From the NCBI RefSeq assembly GCF_023617245.1, contig NZ_CP067396.1, forward strand, positions 3,410,001 to 3,474,000: a DNA stretch of 64,000 nt, in the 5' to 3' direction. This stretch comes from Lysobacter enzymogenes. GTDB taxonomy: Bacteria > Pseudomonadota > Gammaproteobacteria > Xanthomonadales > Xanthomonadaceae. Below the pieces are notes generated by a model. The model saw only the letters and a program-made list of their open reading frames with translations, was not told the DNA's origin and ran no database searches. The position numbers and the translations under genes were made by a program. Positions 48,062-57,739 of the stretch are shown in pieces (the first letter of the stretch is position 1; each line of letters begins with the position of its first letter).

Positions 48062-48577
48062 TCAGTGCGTCAATACAAAGTGGATATTGAGCCTGTAGGT
48101 CGCTTTCACCGCCTCGCCGCCCTGCCGCCCCGGCTGCCAGCGCGGCATCTTCCGGACGAGCCGTTCCGCTTCGGCGCCGCAACCGCCGCCGATGTCCCGC
48201 ACGATCAGGATGTTCTGGATCGTCCCGTCGACATCGACGTCGAAATCGACGACCACCGCGCCCTGCACTTCGTCTTGCACCGCCTTCGCGGGATATTGCA
48301 GGTTGTTGCCGAGATAGGCCCTGAGCGCCGCTTCGCCTCCGGGAAACTGCGGCGCCTGTTCGGCCTGCCGCGGCGTCGCGGGCGTGAAGGTGGGCGGCGG
48401 AGCCGGCATCTCGGCTCCCGGCTTCGGCTCCTCGATAACCACCACCGGAACCGGCGGCGGCGGCGCGCCGTCCTCGTCCGCGGACTGTTTTTCTTGCGCG
48501 GCCGTGGCGGTAAAACACAGGCAAAGCAACGACAACGACGATGCCTTTGCGAATAGCGCGAGCGCTCCCTGTCTCAT
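48062..48577 (-). CDS. TonB-like C-terminal domain protein
   Basis: 171 aa. A signal-like N-terminus (MRQGALALFAKASSLSLLCLCFTATAA) is followed by a Pro-rich segment (PPPPVPVVVIEEPKPGAEMPAPPP) and a TonB C-terminal domain: FPGGEAALRAYLGNNLQYPAKAVQDEVQGAVVVDFDVDVDGTI, ending NIHFVLTH. The first helix might be cleaved, in which case this is a free periplasmic TonB-domain protein rather than an anchored energiser. Such short paralogues are frequent where TonB receptors are many. No exbB or exbD is adjacent. It stands alone between dnaJ and the DUF3857 gene. Confidence 0.85.
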   Translation of the reverse strand: MRQGALALFAKASSLSLLCLCFTATAAQEKQSADEDGAPPPPVPVVVIEEPKPGAEMPAPPPTFTPATPRQAEQAPQFPGGEAALRAYLGNNLQYPAKAVQDEVQGAVVVDFDVDVDGTIQNILIVRDIGGGCGAEAERLVRKMPRWQPGRQGGEAVKATYRLNIHFVLTH

Positions 48578-48748
48578 GTCCCTGTCCTTTGGTCGCCGAA
48601 GATCGGCAAAAAGACCTTAGCGGCTTTCCATAACGGCGACCAGCGCCCGTTCGGGCGCGCATGCGCGCATCGGCCGCGGCACGTCGCTGCAGGCGGCCGG
48701 CCCAAAGGGCGGGCGATGCCGGCGTCGTGCCGCGCCGGCCGCATACGC

Positions 48749-48777
48749 AAAGGCCCCGACCGATCGGTCGAGGCCTT
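48749..48777 (-). terminator. terminator downstream of dnaJ
   Basis: AAGGCC-C-CGACCGATCGGTCG-A-GGCCTT forms a strong near-perfect hairpin 36 bp beyond the dnaJ stop codon. On the minus strand the outer arm ends in a short T-run. It closes the hrcA-grpE-dnaK-dnaJ run. Confidence 0.65.
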
Positions 48778-48812
48778 CGCTGATGCGGGTACAACGCTTT
48801 ATCGCTTTGGGG

Positions 48813-49946
48813 TCAGGAGGTCATCCGGTCCCAGAACCCCTTGACCCCGTCGATGAAGGTCGAGGAACGCGGCGAATGCTTGCGCGCGCCTTCGCCGACG
48901 AAGGTCGCCTCGAACTTCTCCAGCAACTCTCGCTGCTCGACGGTGAGGTTGACCGGGGTCTCCACCGCGACCCGGCAGTACAGATCGCCGGGCTTGCGGC
49001 TGCGCACCGACTTGACGCCCTTGTCGCGCAAGCGGAACAGCTTGCCGCTCTGGGTCTCGGCCGGGATGCGCAGCTCGACTTCGCCGCCGAGCGTGGGCAC
49101 CCGCACGATGTCGCCGAGCGCGGCCTGGGAAATGCGGATCGGCACTTCGCAATGCAGGTCGTCGCCGTCGCGCTGGAAGATCTCGTGCTCGCGCACGCGC
49201 ACTTCCACGTACAGGTCGCCCGGCGGCGAACCGGTCGGGCCGGCTTCGCCCTCGCCGGTGAGGCGGATGCGGTCGCCGTTGTCGACGCCGGCGGGAATCT
49301 TGACCTGCAGGGTCTTGGTCCGCTCGACCCGGCCCTGGCCGTGGCAGTCGCCGCAGGGGTTGGCGATGGTCTGGCCGCGCCCGTTGCAGTGCGGGCAGGC
49401 CTGCTGCATCGAGAAGATGCCGCGCTGGAAACGCACCTGGCCGCGGCCGTTGCAGGTGGTGCAGGTCTCGATCTTGCCGTCGGCCGAGCCCGAGCCCTTG
49501 CAGGTCTCGCACTCGTCCAGGGTCGGGATCTCGATCTGCTTCTCGACCCCGCCGACCGCCTCTTCCAGCGACAGCTCCATCACGTAGCCGATGTCGGCGC
49601 CGCGACGCGGGCCGCGCGCGCCGCCGCCGCCCCCACCGCCGAAAATGTTGCCGAAGATGTCGCCGAAGATGTCGCCCATGTCGGCGAAGCCCGGGCCGGC
49701 ACCGCCGCCGCCCATGCCGTGCTCGAACGCGGCGTGGCCGTGCTGGTCGTACACGCGGCGCTTGGACGCGTCGGACAGGACCTCGTAGGCCTCCTTGCAT
49801 TCCTTGAACGAGGCCTCGGCGGCCTGGTCGCCGGGATTGCGGTCCGGGTGGAACTTCATCGCGCAGCGGCGATAGGCCTTCTTCAGGTCGTCGTCGCTGG
49901 CGTTGCGTTGCACGCCCAGCACTTCGTAGTAGTCGCGTTTGCTCAT
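48813..49946 (-). CDS. dnaJ: chaperone DnaJ
   Basis: 377 aa. J domain (MSKRDYYEVLGVQRNASDDDLKKAYRR...; HPDRNPGD with the HPD triplet), a Gly-rich linker (GMGGGGAGPGFADMGDIFGD), and four CxxCxGxG zinc repeats (CETCKGSGS; CTTCNGRGQ; CPHCNGRGQ; CGDCHGQGR). The C-terminal substrate-binding part ends FIDGVKGFWDRMTS. It stimulates DnaK ATPase and hands over clients. It is 160 bp downstream of dnaK and in the same heat-shock run. Confidence 0.98.
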   Translation of the reverse strand: MSKRDYYEVLGVQRNASDDDLKKAYRRCAMKFHPDRNPGDQAAEASFKECKEAYEVLSDASKRRVYDQHGHAAFEHGMGGGGAGPGFADMGDIFGDIFGNIFGGGGGGGARGPRRGADIGYVMELSLEEAVGGVEKQIEIPTLDECETCKGSGSADGKIETCTTCNGRGQVRFQRGIFSMQQACPHCNGRGQTIANPCGDCHGQGRVERTKTLQVKIPAGVDNGDRIRLTGEGEAGPTGSPPGDLYVEVRVREHEIFQRDGDDLHCEVPIRISQAALGDIVRVPTLGGEVELRIPAETQSGKLFRLRDKGVKSVRSRKPGDLYCRVAVETPVNLTVEQRELLEKFEATFVGEGARKHSPRSSTFIDGVKGFWDRMTS

Positions 49947-50106
49947 CGGCGGGAATCGGCAGTCGGAAGTGGGAATCGTCGGATCGAAAGCGCACGACCC
50001 GCCTGGTTACGGCGGGCCGCGAACAATGCAAGAACGGGGAACCGGGCTTGCGGCGGGTCGCGGCGATACCGCGGTCGACCCATCATCCCGATCCCCCATT
50101 CCCTGC

Positions 50107-52026
<1,920 letters not shown>

Positions 52027-52096
52027 GCTGTTGCTCCCTCTCTAATGCTGGAATGTTGGGGGCGGCGCGGAATGCCGCAGGCCGCCGATGTTCGTT

Positions 52097-52125
52097 ATTT
52101 GGGGCCCGGTGCCGGGCAGTTCAAG
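52097..52125 (-). promoter_or_regulatory. sigma-32 (RpoH) type promoter before dnaK
   Basis: On the minus strand CTTGAA (52125-52120), a 15-nt spacer, then CCCCAAAT (52104-52097). The match to CTTGAA / CCCCAT-T is close. It lies 71-99 bp before the dnaK ATG. Confidence 0.7.
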
Positions 52126-52223
52126 CGCCCGTGCCCTGCCCCGATGTACTGAAAAACCCAGATTCGCTTCCCGTTGCGGACGCCTTGCGCGCGGCCCCCG
52201 CCGCGACGCCCGCGGGAGGCGGC

Positions 52224-52745
52224 TCAGGCGTCCTGGGCGACCACGACCAGGGCCGGGCGCAGTAGGCGCTCGTTGAGCAGCCAGCCCTTCTGGTAGACCT
52301 GGACCACGTGGTTCGGCGCCACGCCCGGCGCCGGCACCATGCTCATGGCCTGGTGGTGCTCGGGATTGAAGGGCTGGCCGACCGGATCGACCGCGACCAG
52401 GCCGTTGTCGGCGCCGACCTTGAGCAGCTGGCGCAGGGTCAGTTCCATGCCCTGGCGCAGCGCGCTGGCGTCGCCGCCGGCGGCGGCCAGGCCGGCCTCC
52501 AGGCTGTCGATCACCGGCAGCAGGTCGCCGAGCAGGCGCTCGTTGGCGAACTTGCGCGCCATCTCGATATCGCGGACCACGCGCTTGCGCTGGTTCTCCA
52601 GCTCGGCGCGCTCGCGCAGCGAGTCCTCGCGCAGCTTGTTCATTTCCGAACGCAGGGCCTCGACCTCGGACATCGCCGCGCCGGCGGCGGCCACCGGGTC
52701 CTGGGCCTCAGGGTTCACATCGGGGTTGGGATCGTTTGGGTTCAT
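52224..52745 (-). CDS. grpE: nucleotide exchange factor GrpE
   Basis: 173 aa from MNPNDPNPDVNPEAQDPVAA; AAGGAA lies upstream. The long N-terminal helix (AMSEVEALRSEMNKLREDSLRERAELENQRKRVVRDIEMARKFAN, in part) leads to the family signature VDPVGQPFNPEHHQAMSMV and VVQVYQKGWLLNERLLRPALVVVA. GrpE releases ADP from DnaK. A sigma-32-type promoter lies directly upstream. The gene is between hrcA and dnaK as usual. Confidence 0.97.
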   Translation of the reverse strand: MNPNDPNPDVNPEAQDPVAAAGAAMSEVEALRSEMNKLREDSLRERAELENQRKRVVRDIEMARKFANERLLGDLLPVIDSLEAGLAAAGGDASALRQGMELTLRQLLKVGADNGLVAVDPVGQPFNPEHHQAMSMVPAPGVAPNHVVQVYQKGWLLNERLLRPALVVVAQDA

Positions 52746-52781
52746 GCTGGTTCCTTGCGGCAGTCCGCGACTGGGCCAGCT

Positions 52782-52807
52782 ATGGGGGCCGGGGACGGGC
52801 ATTCAAG
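52782..52807 (-). promoter_or_regulatory. sigma-32 (RpoH) type promoter before grpE
   Basis: On the minus strand CTTGAA (52807-52802), a 14-nt spacer, then CCCCAT (52787-52782). This is close to the heat-shock consensus and starts 37 bp before the grpE ATG. No CIRCE inverted repeat (TTAGCACTC-N9-GAGTGCTAA) was found here. Confidence 0.8.
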
Positions 52808-52938
52808 AGGCGGCGGCCGAATGGGGGCGCGACAACGGCGGTGAACTGCGGCGATCGTGCGGGATCGGCGCCCAGCTGCGCGGTTCGCGTCGCATTTTGG
52901 AACAATCGGCCTGGAGCGCCAGGCCAGCCCTAGACTTT

Positions 52939-53057
52939 TGTGGGAGGGCCGCTTCTGTGGGAGGGCCTTCAGGCCCGACGCTCTTGTGCCCGATCGCCGC
53001 GATCCGACCGAAAAGCCTCGGGCCTGAAGCCCCCCCACAAAAGCCCCGGGCCTGAAG
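52939..53057. repeat. family A palindromic repeat, compound copy
   Basis: A truncated left arm (TGTGGGAGGGCCGCTTC) is followed by a full left arm, the GATCGCCGCGATCC core and the right arm, then a further partial right arm (CCCCGGGCCTGAAGG). It lies between hrcA and grpE. Two nested insertions would explain the arrangement. Confidence 0.85.
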
Positions 53058-53077
53058 GGTTCGCCGCGACGCCGGGC

Positions 53078-54145
53078 CTACTCGCCTTCGCCCACCGCCC
53101 CCTCGCCCGCCTGAAACGCGTCGCCGAGCGCGTCGGCCGCGGCCTGCACTACCGGGATCACCCGTTCGTAGGCCATCCGGGTCGGCCCGATCACCCCGAG
53201 CACGCCCAGCACCCGTCCGCCGGCGCCGTAGGGCGCGGTCACCAGCGACACCCCTTCCAGCGGCGCCAGCCCGGTTTCCTCGCCGATGAAGATGCGCATG
53301 CCCGGCGCGCGCACGGTGCGTTCGAGCAGTTGCAGGATCTCGCGCTTGCGGGCGAAGGCCTCGAACAGCTCGCGCAGCCGGTCCAGGTCGGCCAGCTCCT
53401 GCACGCCCATCAGCCGGGTCTGTCCGGCCAGGACCATGTCGTCGCCGTCCGGCGCCAGCGCCTGCTCGGCCAGCTCCATCGACTGCGCCAGCAGCGCCTG
53501 CATTTCCGATTGGGCGTTGCGCAGTTCCAGCAGCAGGCTGGCGCGGATCTCGGCCACCGGCCGGCCGGCGAAGTGGGTGTTGAGGTAGTTGCCGACCCGT
53601 TCCAGCTCGCCGGCCTCGAACGGGCGGCGGGTCTGGATGATGCGGTTCTGCACTTCCTGATCGGCGAACACCAGGATCGCCAGCACCCGCTGCGCGTCCA
53701 GCGGCACGAATTCGATCCGGCGGAACGCGAACTGCTCGCGCTTGGGCACGCTGACCACGCCGACGAAGTGGGTCATCGCCGACAGCAGCTCCGACGCGCT
53801 GCCGAGCAGGGCCTGGGTGCCCGAACCGGGCGGCAGCTCGCTGCGCAGCCGCGCCACCTCGCCCTCGGGCAGCGGCCGCACCTGCAGCAGCGAATCGACG
53901 AACAGCCGGTAGCCCTGCGCGGTGGGGATGCGCCCGGCCGAGGTGTGCGGTGCGCTGAGCAGGCCGGCCTCTTCCAGGTCGGAGAGGATGTTGCGGATTG
54001 TCGCCGCGCTGACGTCCAGGCCGGCATGCCGGGCCAGGGTCTGCGACCCGACCGGCTCGCCGCTGTGGATGTAGCGGCCGATCAGCGCGCGCAACAGCTG
54101 GCGCGCGCGCGGGTCGAGGGCGGGGTCGTTGGCTCGGCGGTTCAT
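53078..54145 (-). CDS. hrcA: heat-inducible transcription repressor HrcA
   Basis: 355 aa from MNRRANDPALDPRARQLLRA. Winged-helix start: LLRALIGRYIHSGEPVGSQTLARHAGLDVSAATIRNILSDLEEAGLL, in the typical order, then AGRIPTAQGYRLFVDSLL. The GAF-like regulatory part includes RRIEFVPLDAQRVLAILVF and ends with GPTRMAYERVIPVVQAAADALGDAF. HrcA represses groE- or dnaK-type operons through CIRCE, with GroEL as its thermometer. No CIRCE site is visible upstream of hrcA, grpE or dnaK here, so its target is probably elsewhere (groESL in relatives). Confidence 0.96.
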   Translation of the reverse strand: MNRRANDPALDPRARQLLRALIGRYIHSGEPVGSQTLARHAGLDVSAATIRNILSDLEEAGLLSAPHTSAGRIPTAQGYRLFVDSLLQVRPLPEGEVARLRSELPPGSGTQALLGSASELLSAMTHFVGVVSVPKREQFAFRRIEFVPLDAQRVLAILVFADQEVQNRIIQTRRPFEAGELERVGNYLNTHFAGRPVAEIRASLLLELRNAQSEMQALLAQSMELAEQALAPDGDDMVLAGQTRLMGVQELADLDRLRELFEAFARKREILQLLERTVRAPGMRIFIGEETGLAPLEGVSLVTAPYGAGGRVLGVLGVIGPTRMAYERVIPVVQAAADALGDAFQAGEGAVGEGE

Positions 54146-54409
54146 GCAGGCGATATATGCGCGGCGGCGGCTGGGTGCAAGCGGGCGGGTCGGGTTGCGG
54201 GCGGGAATGGGATCGTGGGCGTTGGTGGTGGCGGCCGCGGTGGCTGCCGTGGCCGCCCACCCCGACCCCGCGTCATCGACTGCGGCCATACTGACGCCCC
54301 CGACCGACGCCCGCCCGCGTCTCACCCGCTGATACACCCTCTCCCTACCCTCGCGCCCGCCGCGCGCCCATTCCCAGCCACGGCCCCTCCCAGGCACAAT
54401 CGCCGCCGC

Positions 54410-56092
54410 ATGCTCGCCCATCTATCGCTCAAGCAATTCGCCGTCGTCACTGCCGCCGAGCTCAGCTTCGGCCCGGGCCTCACCGTCATCTCCGGCGAAA
54501 CCGGCGCCGGCAAGTCGTTGCTGGTCGATGCGCTCGGCCTGCTCAGCGGCCTGCGCGCCGACAGCGGCGTGGTCCGCCACGGCGCCGACCGCGCCGAGCT
54601 GGTCGCCGACTTCACCCTCGACGACGCCCCGCTCGCCACCGCCTGGCTGGCCGAGAACGAACTCGACGAAACCGGCGACGGCGACGCCCCGGTCTGCCAG
54701 ATCCGCCGGGTGATCCGCGCCGACGGCGGTTCGCGCGCCTGGGTCAACGGTCGCCCGGTCACCCTGAGCCAACTCGGCGAACTGGCCTCGCGCCTGGTCG
54801 AGATCCACGGCCAGCACGAACACCAGGCCCTGCTCACCCGCGCCAGCCAGCTCGACCTGCTCGACGCCTACGGCCGCCACGAGGCCGCGCGCGAGCCGGT
54901 CGCCGCCGCCGCGCGCGCCTGGAGCGCGCTGCTGCGCGAACGCGACGGGCTGGTCGCCCAGGGCGACGTCTCCGACCGCATCGGCTGGCTCGAACACCAG
55001 CACGCCGAACTCGAACGCGAGGCGCTGGAACCCGAGGCCATCGCCAAGCTCAATGCCGACCATCGCCGCCACGCCCACGCCGCCGGCCTGATCGCCGCCT
55101 GCGAAGGCGCGTTCGCGCGCATCGGCGGCGACGAAGGCCCCTCGCTGACCCGCACCCTGCAGCAAGTGCGCGGCGACCTGCAGCGGGTCGCCGAGCACGA
55201 ACCGCGCCTGGCCGAAGTCGACGCCATGCTCGACAACGCCGCGATCCAGGTCGACGAGGCGTTGAGCCTGCTCGACCGCGTGCGCGACGATCTCGACCTC
55301 GACCCGGCCGAATTCGAACGCATCGAAGCCCGGCTCGGCCGCCTGCACGAACTGGCGCGCAAGCACCGGGTCGCGCCCGAACAACTGGCCGCCACCCGCG
55401 ACGGCGTCGGCGCCGAGCTGGAACAACTGCGCGGCGCCGGCGAACGCCTGGACGCGCTCGACGCCGAGATCGGCGCCGCGCGCAAGCGCTGGCGCCAGGC
55501 CGCCGATGCGCTCGGCCGCGCCCGCCGCGACGCCGCCGCCTCGCTGTCGGCGCGCACCACCGAACTGATCGGCGAACTGGGCATGGGCGGCGGCCGCTTC
55601 GCCGTCGAGATCGAGCCGCAGGAAGACGACCGGCCCGACCCGAACGGCGCCGAACGCGTCGAGTTCATGGTCGCCGCCAACCCCGGCCAACCGCCGCGGC
55701 CGCTGCGCAAGGTCGCCTCCGGCGGCGAACTCTCGCGCATCTCGCTGGCGATCGAAGTCGCCGCGTTCGGCCTGGACGCGGTGCCGACCATGGTGTTCGA
55801 CGAAGTCGACACCGGCATCGGCGGCGCCGTGGCGGAAATAGTCGGTCAAAAGCTGCGCGCCTTGGGCGGCAGCCGCCAGGTGCTGTGCGTGACCCACCTG
55901 GCCCAGGTCGCGGCCCAGGGCCACGCCCACTACCGCGTCGCCAAGGCCGCCAGCGAAGGCGTCACCCAGAGCGCGGTGCAGGTGCTGGCGTCCAAGCAGC
56001 GCGAGGAAGAACTGGCGCGCATGCTCGGCGGCGTGGAGCTGACGAAAGAAGTGCGCGCGGCAGCGCGGCGCTTGCTGGCCGATGTGGGGTGA
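54410..56092 (+). CDS. recN: DNA repair ATPase RecN
   Basis: 560 aa. Walker A in TVISGETGAGKSLLVDAL (about 28-45), then HGQHEHQALLTRASQLDLLD; a long central coiled coil; and the C-terminal head with VASGGELSRISLAIEV (signature) and TMVFDEVDTGIGGAVAEIVG (Walker B). RecN is an SMC-like protein in double-strand break repair. The ribosome site is weak. It is divergent from hrcA and faces fur across a G-rich repeat region. Confidence 0.97.
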   Translation: MLAHLSLKQFAVVTAAELSFGPGLTVISGETGAGKSLLVDALGLLSGLRADSGVVRHGADRAELVADFTLDDAPLATAWLAENELDETGDGDAPVCQIRRVIRADGGSRAWVNGRPVTLSQLGELASRLVEIHGQHEHQALLTRASQLDLLDAYGRHEAAREPVAAAARAWSALLRERDGLVAQGDVSDRIGWLEHQHAELEREALEPEAIAKLNADHRRHAHAAGLIAACEGAFARIGGDEGPSLTRTLQQVRGDLQRVAEHEPRLAEVDAMLDNAAIQVDEALSLLDRVRDDLDLDPAEFERIEARLGRLHELARKHRVAPEQLAATRDGVGAELEQLRGAGERLDALDAEIGAARKRWRQAADALGRARRDAAASLSARTTELIGELGMGGGRFAVEIEPQEDDRPDPNGAERVEFMVAANPGQPPRPLRKVASGGELSRISLAIEVAAFGLDAVPTMVFDEVDTGIGGAVAEIVGQKLRALGGSRQVLCVTHLAQVAAQGHAHYRVAKAASEGVTQSAVQVLASKQREEELARMLGGVELTKEVRAAARRLLADVG

Positions 56093-56096
56093 GGCG

Positions 56097-56128
56097 GGGA
56101 CCGGGGACCGGGGACCGGGGACCGGGGA
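56097..56128 (+). repeat. G-quadruplex-type tandem repeat after recN
   Basis: Five G4 runs each separated by ACC, i.e. GGGGACC repeated, starting 5 bp after the recN stop. Four G4 tracts with 3-nt loops are the textbook pattern for a stable G-quadruplex. An inverted, degenerate copy lies at about 56226-56254. Confidence 0.9.
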
Positions 56129-56182
56129 AAGCATGATCGGGTTCGAACTGACGCCACGTGCTCAACTGAAAACCTGCATCGC

Positions 56183-56222
56183 AAAAAGCGAAAGGCCCGT
56201 CGCATCCGACGGGCCTTTCGCT
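56183..56222 (-). terminator. strong intrinsic terminator for fur
   Basis: AGCGAAAGGCCCGTCG, loop CATC, CGACGGGCCTTTCGCT: a perfect 16-bp stem. On the minus strand it is followed by a T-run (AAAAA at 56183-56187 on the plus strand). It lies 37 bp beyond the fur stop. It may also act on recN transcripts from the other side. Confidence 0.85.
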
Positions 56223-56225
56223 TTC

Positions 56226-56254
56226 GGGTCCCAGGTCCCGGGTCCCCGGTCCCG
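56226..56254. repeat. G-rich 7-bp repeat, inverted partner copy next to fur
   Basis: GGGTCCCAGGTCCCGGGTCC then CCGGTCCCG: C-rich on the plus strand, so opposite in orientation to the copy after recN. The two copies and the terminator between them form one inverted unit. Confidence 0.75.
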
Positions 56255-56258
56255 CCAA

Positions 56259-56660
56259 TCACCGCTTCTTGCGCACGTACAGCACCAGCGAATGTTCCTC
56301 GATCAGGTAACCGTGCTCGGCCGCGATCTTGCGTTGCAGCTCCTCGATCTCCGAGCTTTCGAACTCGATGATCTTGCCGCTGTCGATGTCGACCATGTGG
56401 TCGTGGTGATGGCCGCGGTCGAGCTCGTAGACCGACTGGCCGGCCTCGAAGTTGTGCTTGAGCACCAGGCCGGCGGATTCGAACTGGGTCAGCACCCGGT
56501 AGACCGTGGCCAGGCCGATGTCCTCGCCCTTCTCCAGCAACATCCGGTAGATGTCTTCCGCGGTCATGTGCCGCGGCTTGGCGCTCTCCAGCAACTCGAG
56601 GATCCGCATGCGCGGATGGGTGACCTTGAGTCCGGCGTTGCGCAGGTCCTGAGATTCCAT
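56259..56660 (-). CDS. fur: ferric uptake regulator Fur
   Basis: 133 aa. Winged helix with LKVTHPRMRILELLE and GLATVYRVLTQFESAGLV, then the metal-binding region GHHHDHMVDIDSGKIIEF. The protein contains no Cys at all, so the CxxC zinc site of E. coli Fur is absent. Fur with Fe2+ represses iron uptake genes, including many TonB receptors. It is divergent from bamE, the arrangement known as omlA-fur in Xanthomonas. AGGGACG lies before the ATG. Confidence 0.96.
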   Translation of the reverse strand: MESQDLRNAGLKVTHPRMRILELLESAKPRHMTAEDIYRMLLEKGEDIGLATVYRVLTQFESAGLVLKHNFEAGQSVYELDRGHHHDHMVDIDSGKIIEFESSEIEELQRKIAAEHGYLIEEHSLVLYVRKKR

Positions 56661-56804
56661 GGGGGTACGTCCCTTCGATGACTTTGGACCGGCGCGGGCC
56701 GGTCCGGATGGAGACCGGCTGGCCGTCGCCGCGAAGGGCGCACTGGGCGGGCGGGCCGGAATGGCGGATGAACGCGAGGGGCCGCCCCGCGCCGCGATCC
56801 GCCC

Positions 56805-56832
56805 TTGGTGGGGTCGGGCTTCAGTGTATCAT
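56805..56832 (+). promoter_or_regulatory. sigma-70-type promoter for bamE
   Basis: TTGGTG (56805-56810), a 16-nt spacer and TATCAT (56827-56832), 40 bp before the bamE ATG in the fur-bamE divergent space. Confidence 0.5.
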
Positions 56833-56871
56833 CGGGCCCGTTGCCTTCGACTGCCGCAGACACCCTATCCG

Positions 56872-57267
56872 ATGCGTAAGCTCCTGCTCGTTCTCTCGCT
56901 CGCCCTGGTCACTTCCGGCTGCGGCATCATCTACAAGCAGCCCATCTATCAGGGCAACCTGCTCGAGAAGACCGCGGTCGACCAACTCCAGGCCGGCATG
57001 AGCAAGCAGCAGGTGCAGGTGCTGATCGGCACGCCGTCGATCGAGGACCCGTTCCACCAGAACCGTTGGGACTACACCTCGACCCAGCGCGTCGACCGCC
57101 TCGGCCACACCGCGCGCAAGAACCTGACCCTGTGGTTCGAGAACGACGCGCTGACCAAGTGGGAAGGCGACTACTTCCCCGAGCAGGACAAGGAAATCGC
57201 CGCGGCCTCGGTCAAGCAGTTCGGCCGCAACCTGGCCAAGGAAAAGGACAAGAAGAAGCGCCGCTGA
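56872..57267 (+). CDS. bamE: outer-membrane assembly lipoprotein BamE (OmlA/SmpA)
   Basis: 131 aa. Lipoprotein signal MRKLLLVLSLALVTSGC with lipidated Cys17, then the SmpA/OmlA domain: IYKQPIYQGNLLEKTAVDQLQAGMSKQQVQVLIGTPSIEDPFHQNRWDY in order. The C-terminus is Lys-rich (KEKDKKKRR). BamE supports the BAM complex that inserts outer-membrane proteins. A terminator follows 24 bp after the stop. Confidence 0.96.
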   Translation: MRKLLLVLSLALVTSGCGIIYKQPIYQGNLLEKTAVDQLQAGMSKQQVQVLIGTPSIEDPFHQNRWDYTSTQRVDRLGHTARKNLTLWFENDALTKWEGDYFPEQDKEIAAASVKQFGRNLAKEKDKKKRR

Positions 57268-57290
57268 CGCGCGCGTCCGCTCCGCCGACG

Positions 57291-57319
57291 ACAGCCGCCG
57301 CAAGGCGGCTGTTTCGTTT
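57291..57319 (+). terminator. terminator for bamE
   Basis: ACAGCCGCC, loop GCAA, GGCGGCTGT, then TTCGTTT: a perfect 9-bp stem with a stable GNRA-type loop 24 bp after the bamE stop codon. Confidence 0.75.
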
Positions 57320-57360
57320 CCGGGCCGCGCCAGGCCTTCGGGCCCGATGCCCTCGGGCTG

Positions 57361-57449
57361 CTGTGGGAGGGCCTTCAGGCCCGACGCTTTTGTTTCAGGT
57401 CGCAGCGATCCGAGCGGACGGCATCGGGCCTGAAGGCCCTCCCACAACA
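57361..57449. repeat. family A palindromic repeat, complete copy
   Basis: CTGTGGGAGGGCCTTCAGGC at the left and GCCTGAAGGCCCTCCCACAG at the right, with the centre TCGCAGCGATCCGAGCGGA. It lies between convergent bamE and rnfH. Confidence 0.88.
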
Positions 57450-57469
57450 GCCGCGACCGCGCGCCGGCC

Positions 57470-57739
57470 TCACTTCTTCTTGAGCGGCCGCTCTTCCGCG
57501 CGCCGCCGGCGCGCGTCCTTGGGATCGACCTGCAGCGGCCGCAGCAACTCCACCCGGTCGCCCTCGCGCAGCACCGTGTCGGCGCCGGCGCGCACGCCGA
57601 ACACCGCATAGCCCACCGCCTCAGCATCGCCGTCGAACCCGGCCGCCGCCACCGCCTGGCCCAGGGTCGCGCCCTCGGCCAGTTCCAGGCTCATCCGCTG
57701 GAAGCGTCGCGGCCAGGCGCGGACCACCTCGACTTTCAT
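57470..57739 (-). CDS. rnfH: RnfH/RatB family ubiquitin-like protein
   Basis: 89 aa: MKVEVVRAWPRRFQRMSLEL, EGATLGQAVAAAGF, AVGYAVFGVRAGADTVLREGDRVELLRPL, and a basic tail QVDPKDARRRRAEERPLKKK. This is the UPF0125 beta-grasp family, of unknown biochemical role. The ATG overlaps the ratA stop (ATGA). The order smpB / ratA-rnfH / bamE is conserved from E. coli. Confidence 0.93.
   Translation of the reverse strand: MKVEVVRAWPRRFQRMSLELAEGATLGQAVAAAGFDGDAEAVGYAVFGVRAGADTVLREGDRVELLRPLQVDPKDARRRRAEERPLKKK

Noticed and set aside
54146..54409. CIRCE element upstream of hrcA
   Set aside because: No copy of GCACTC-N-GAGTGC type inverted repeat is present; only GC-rich unstructured sequence was seen.
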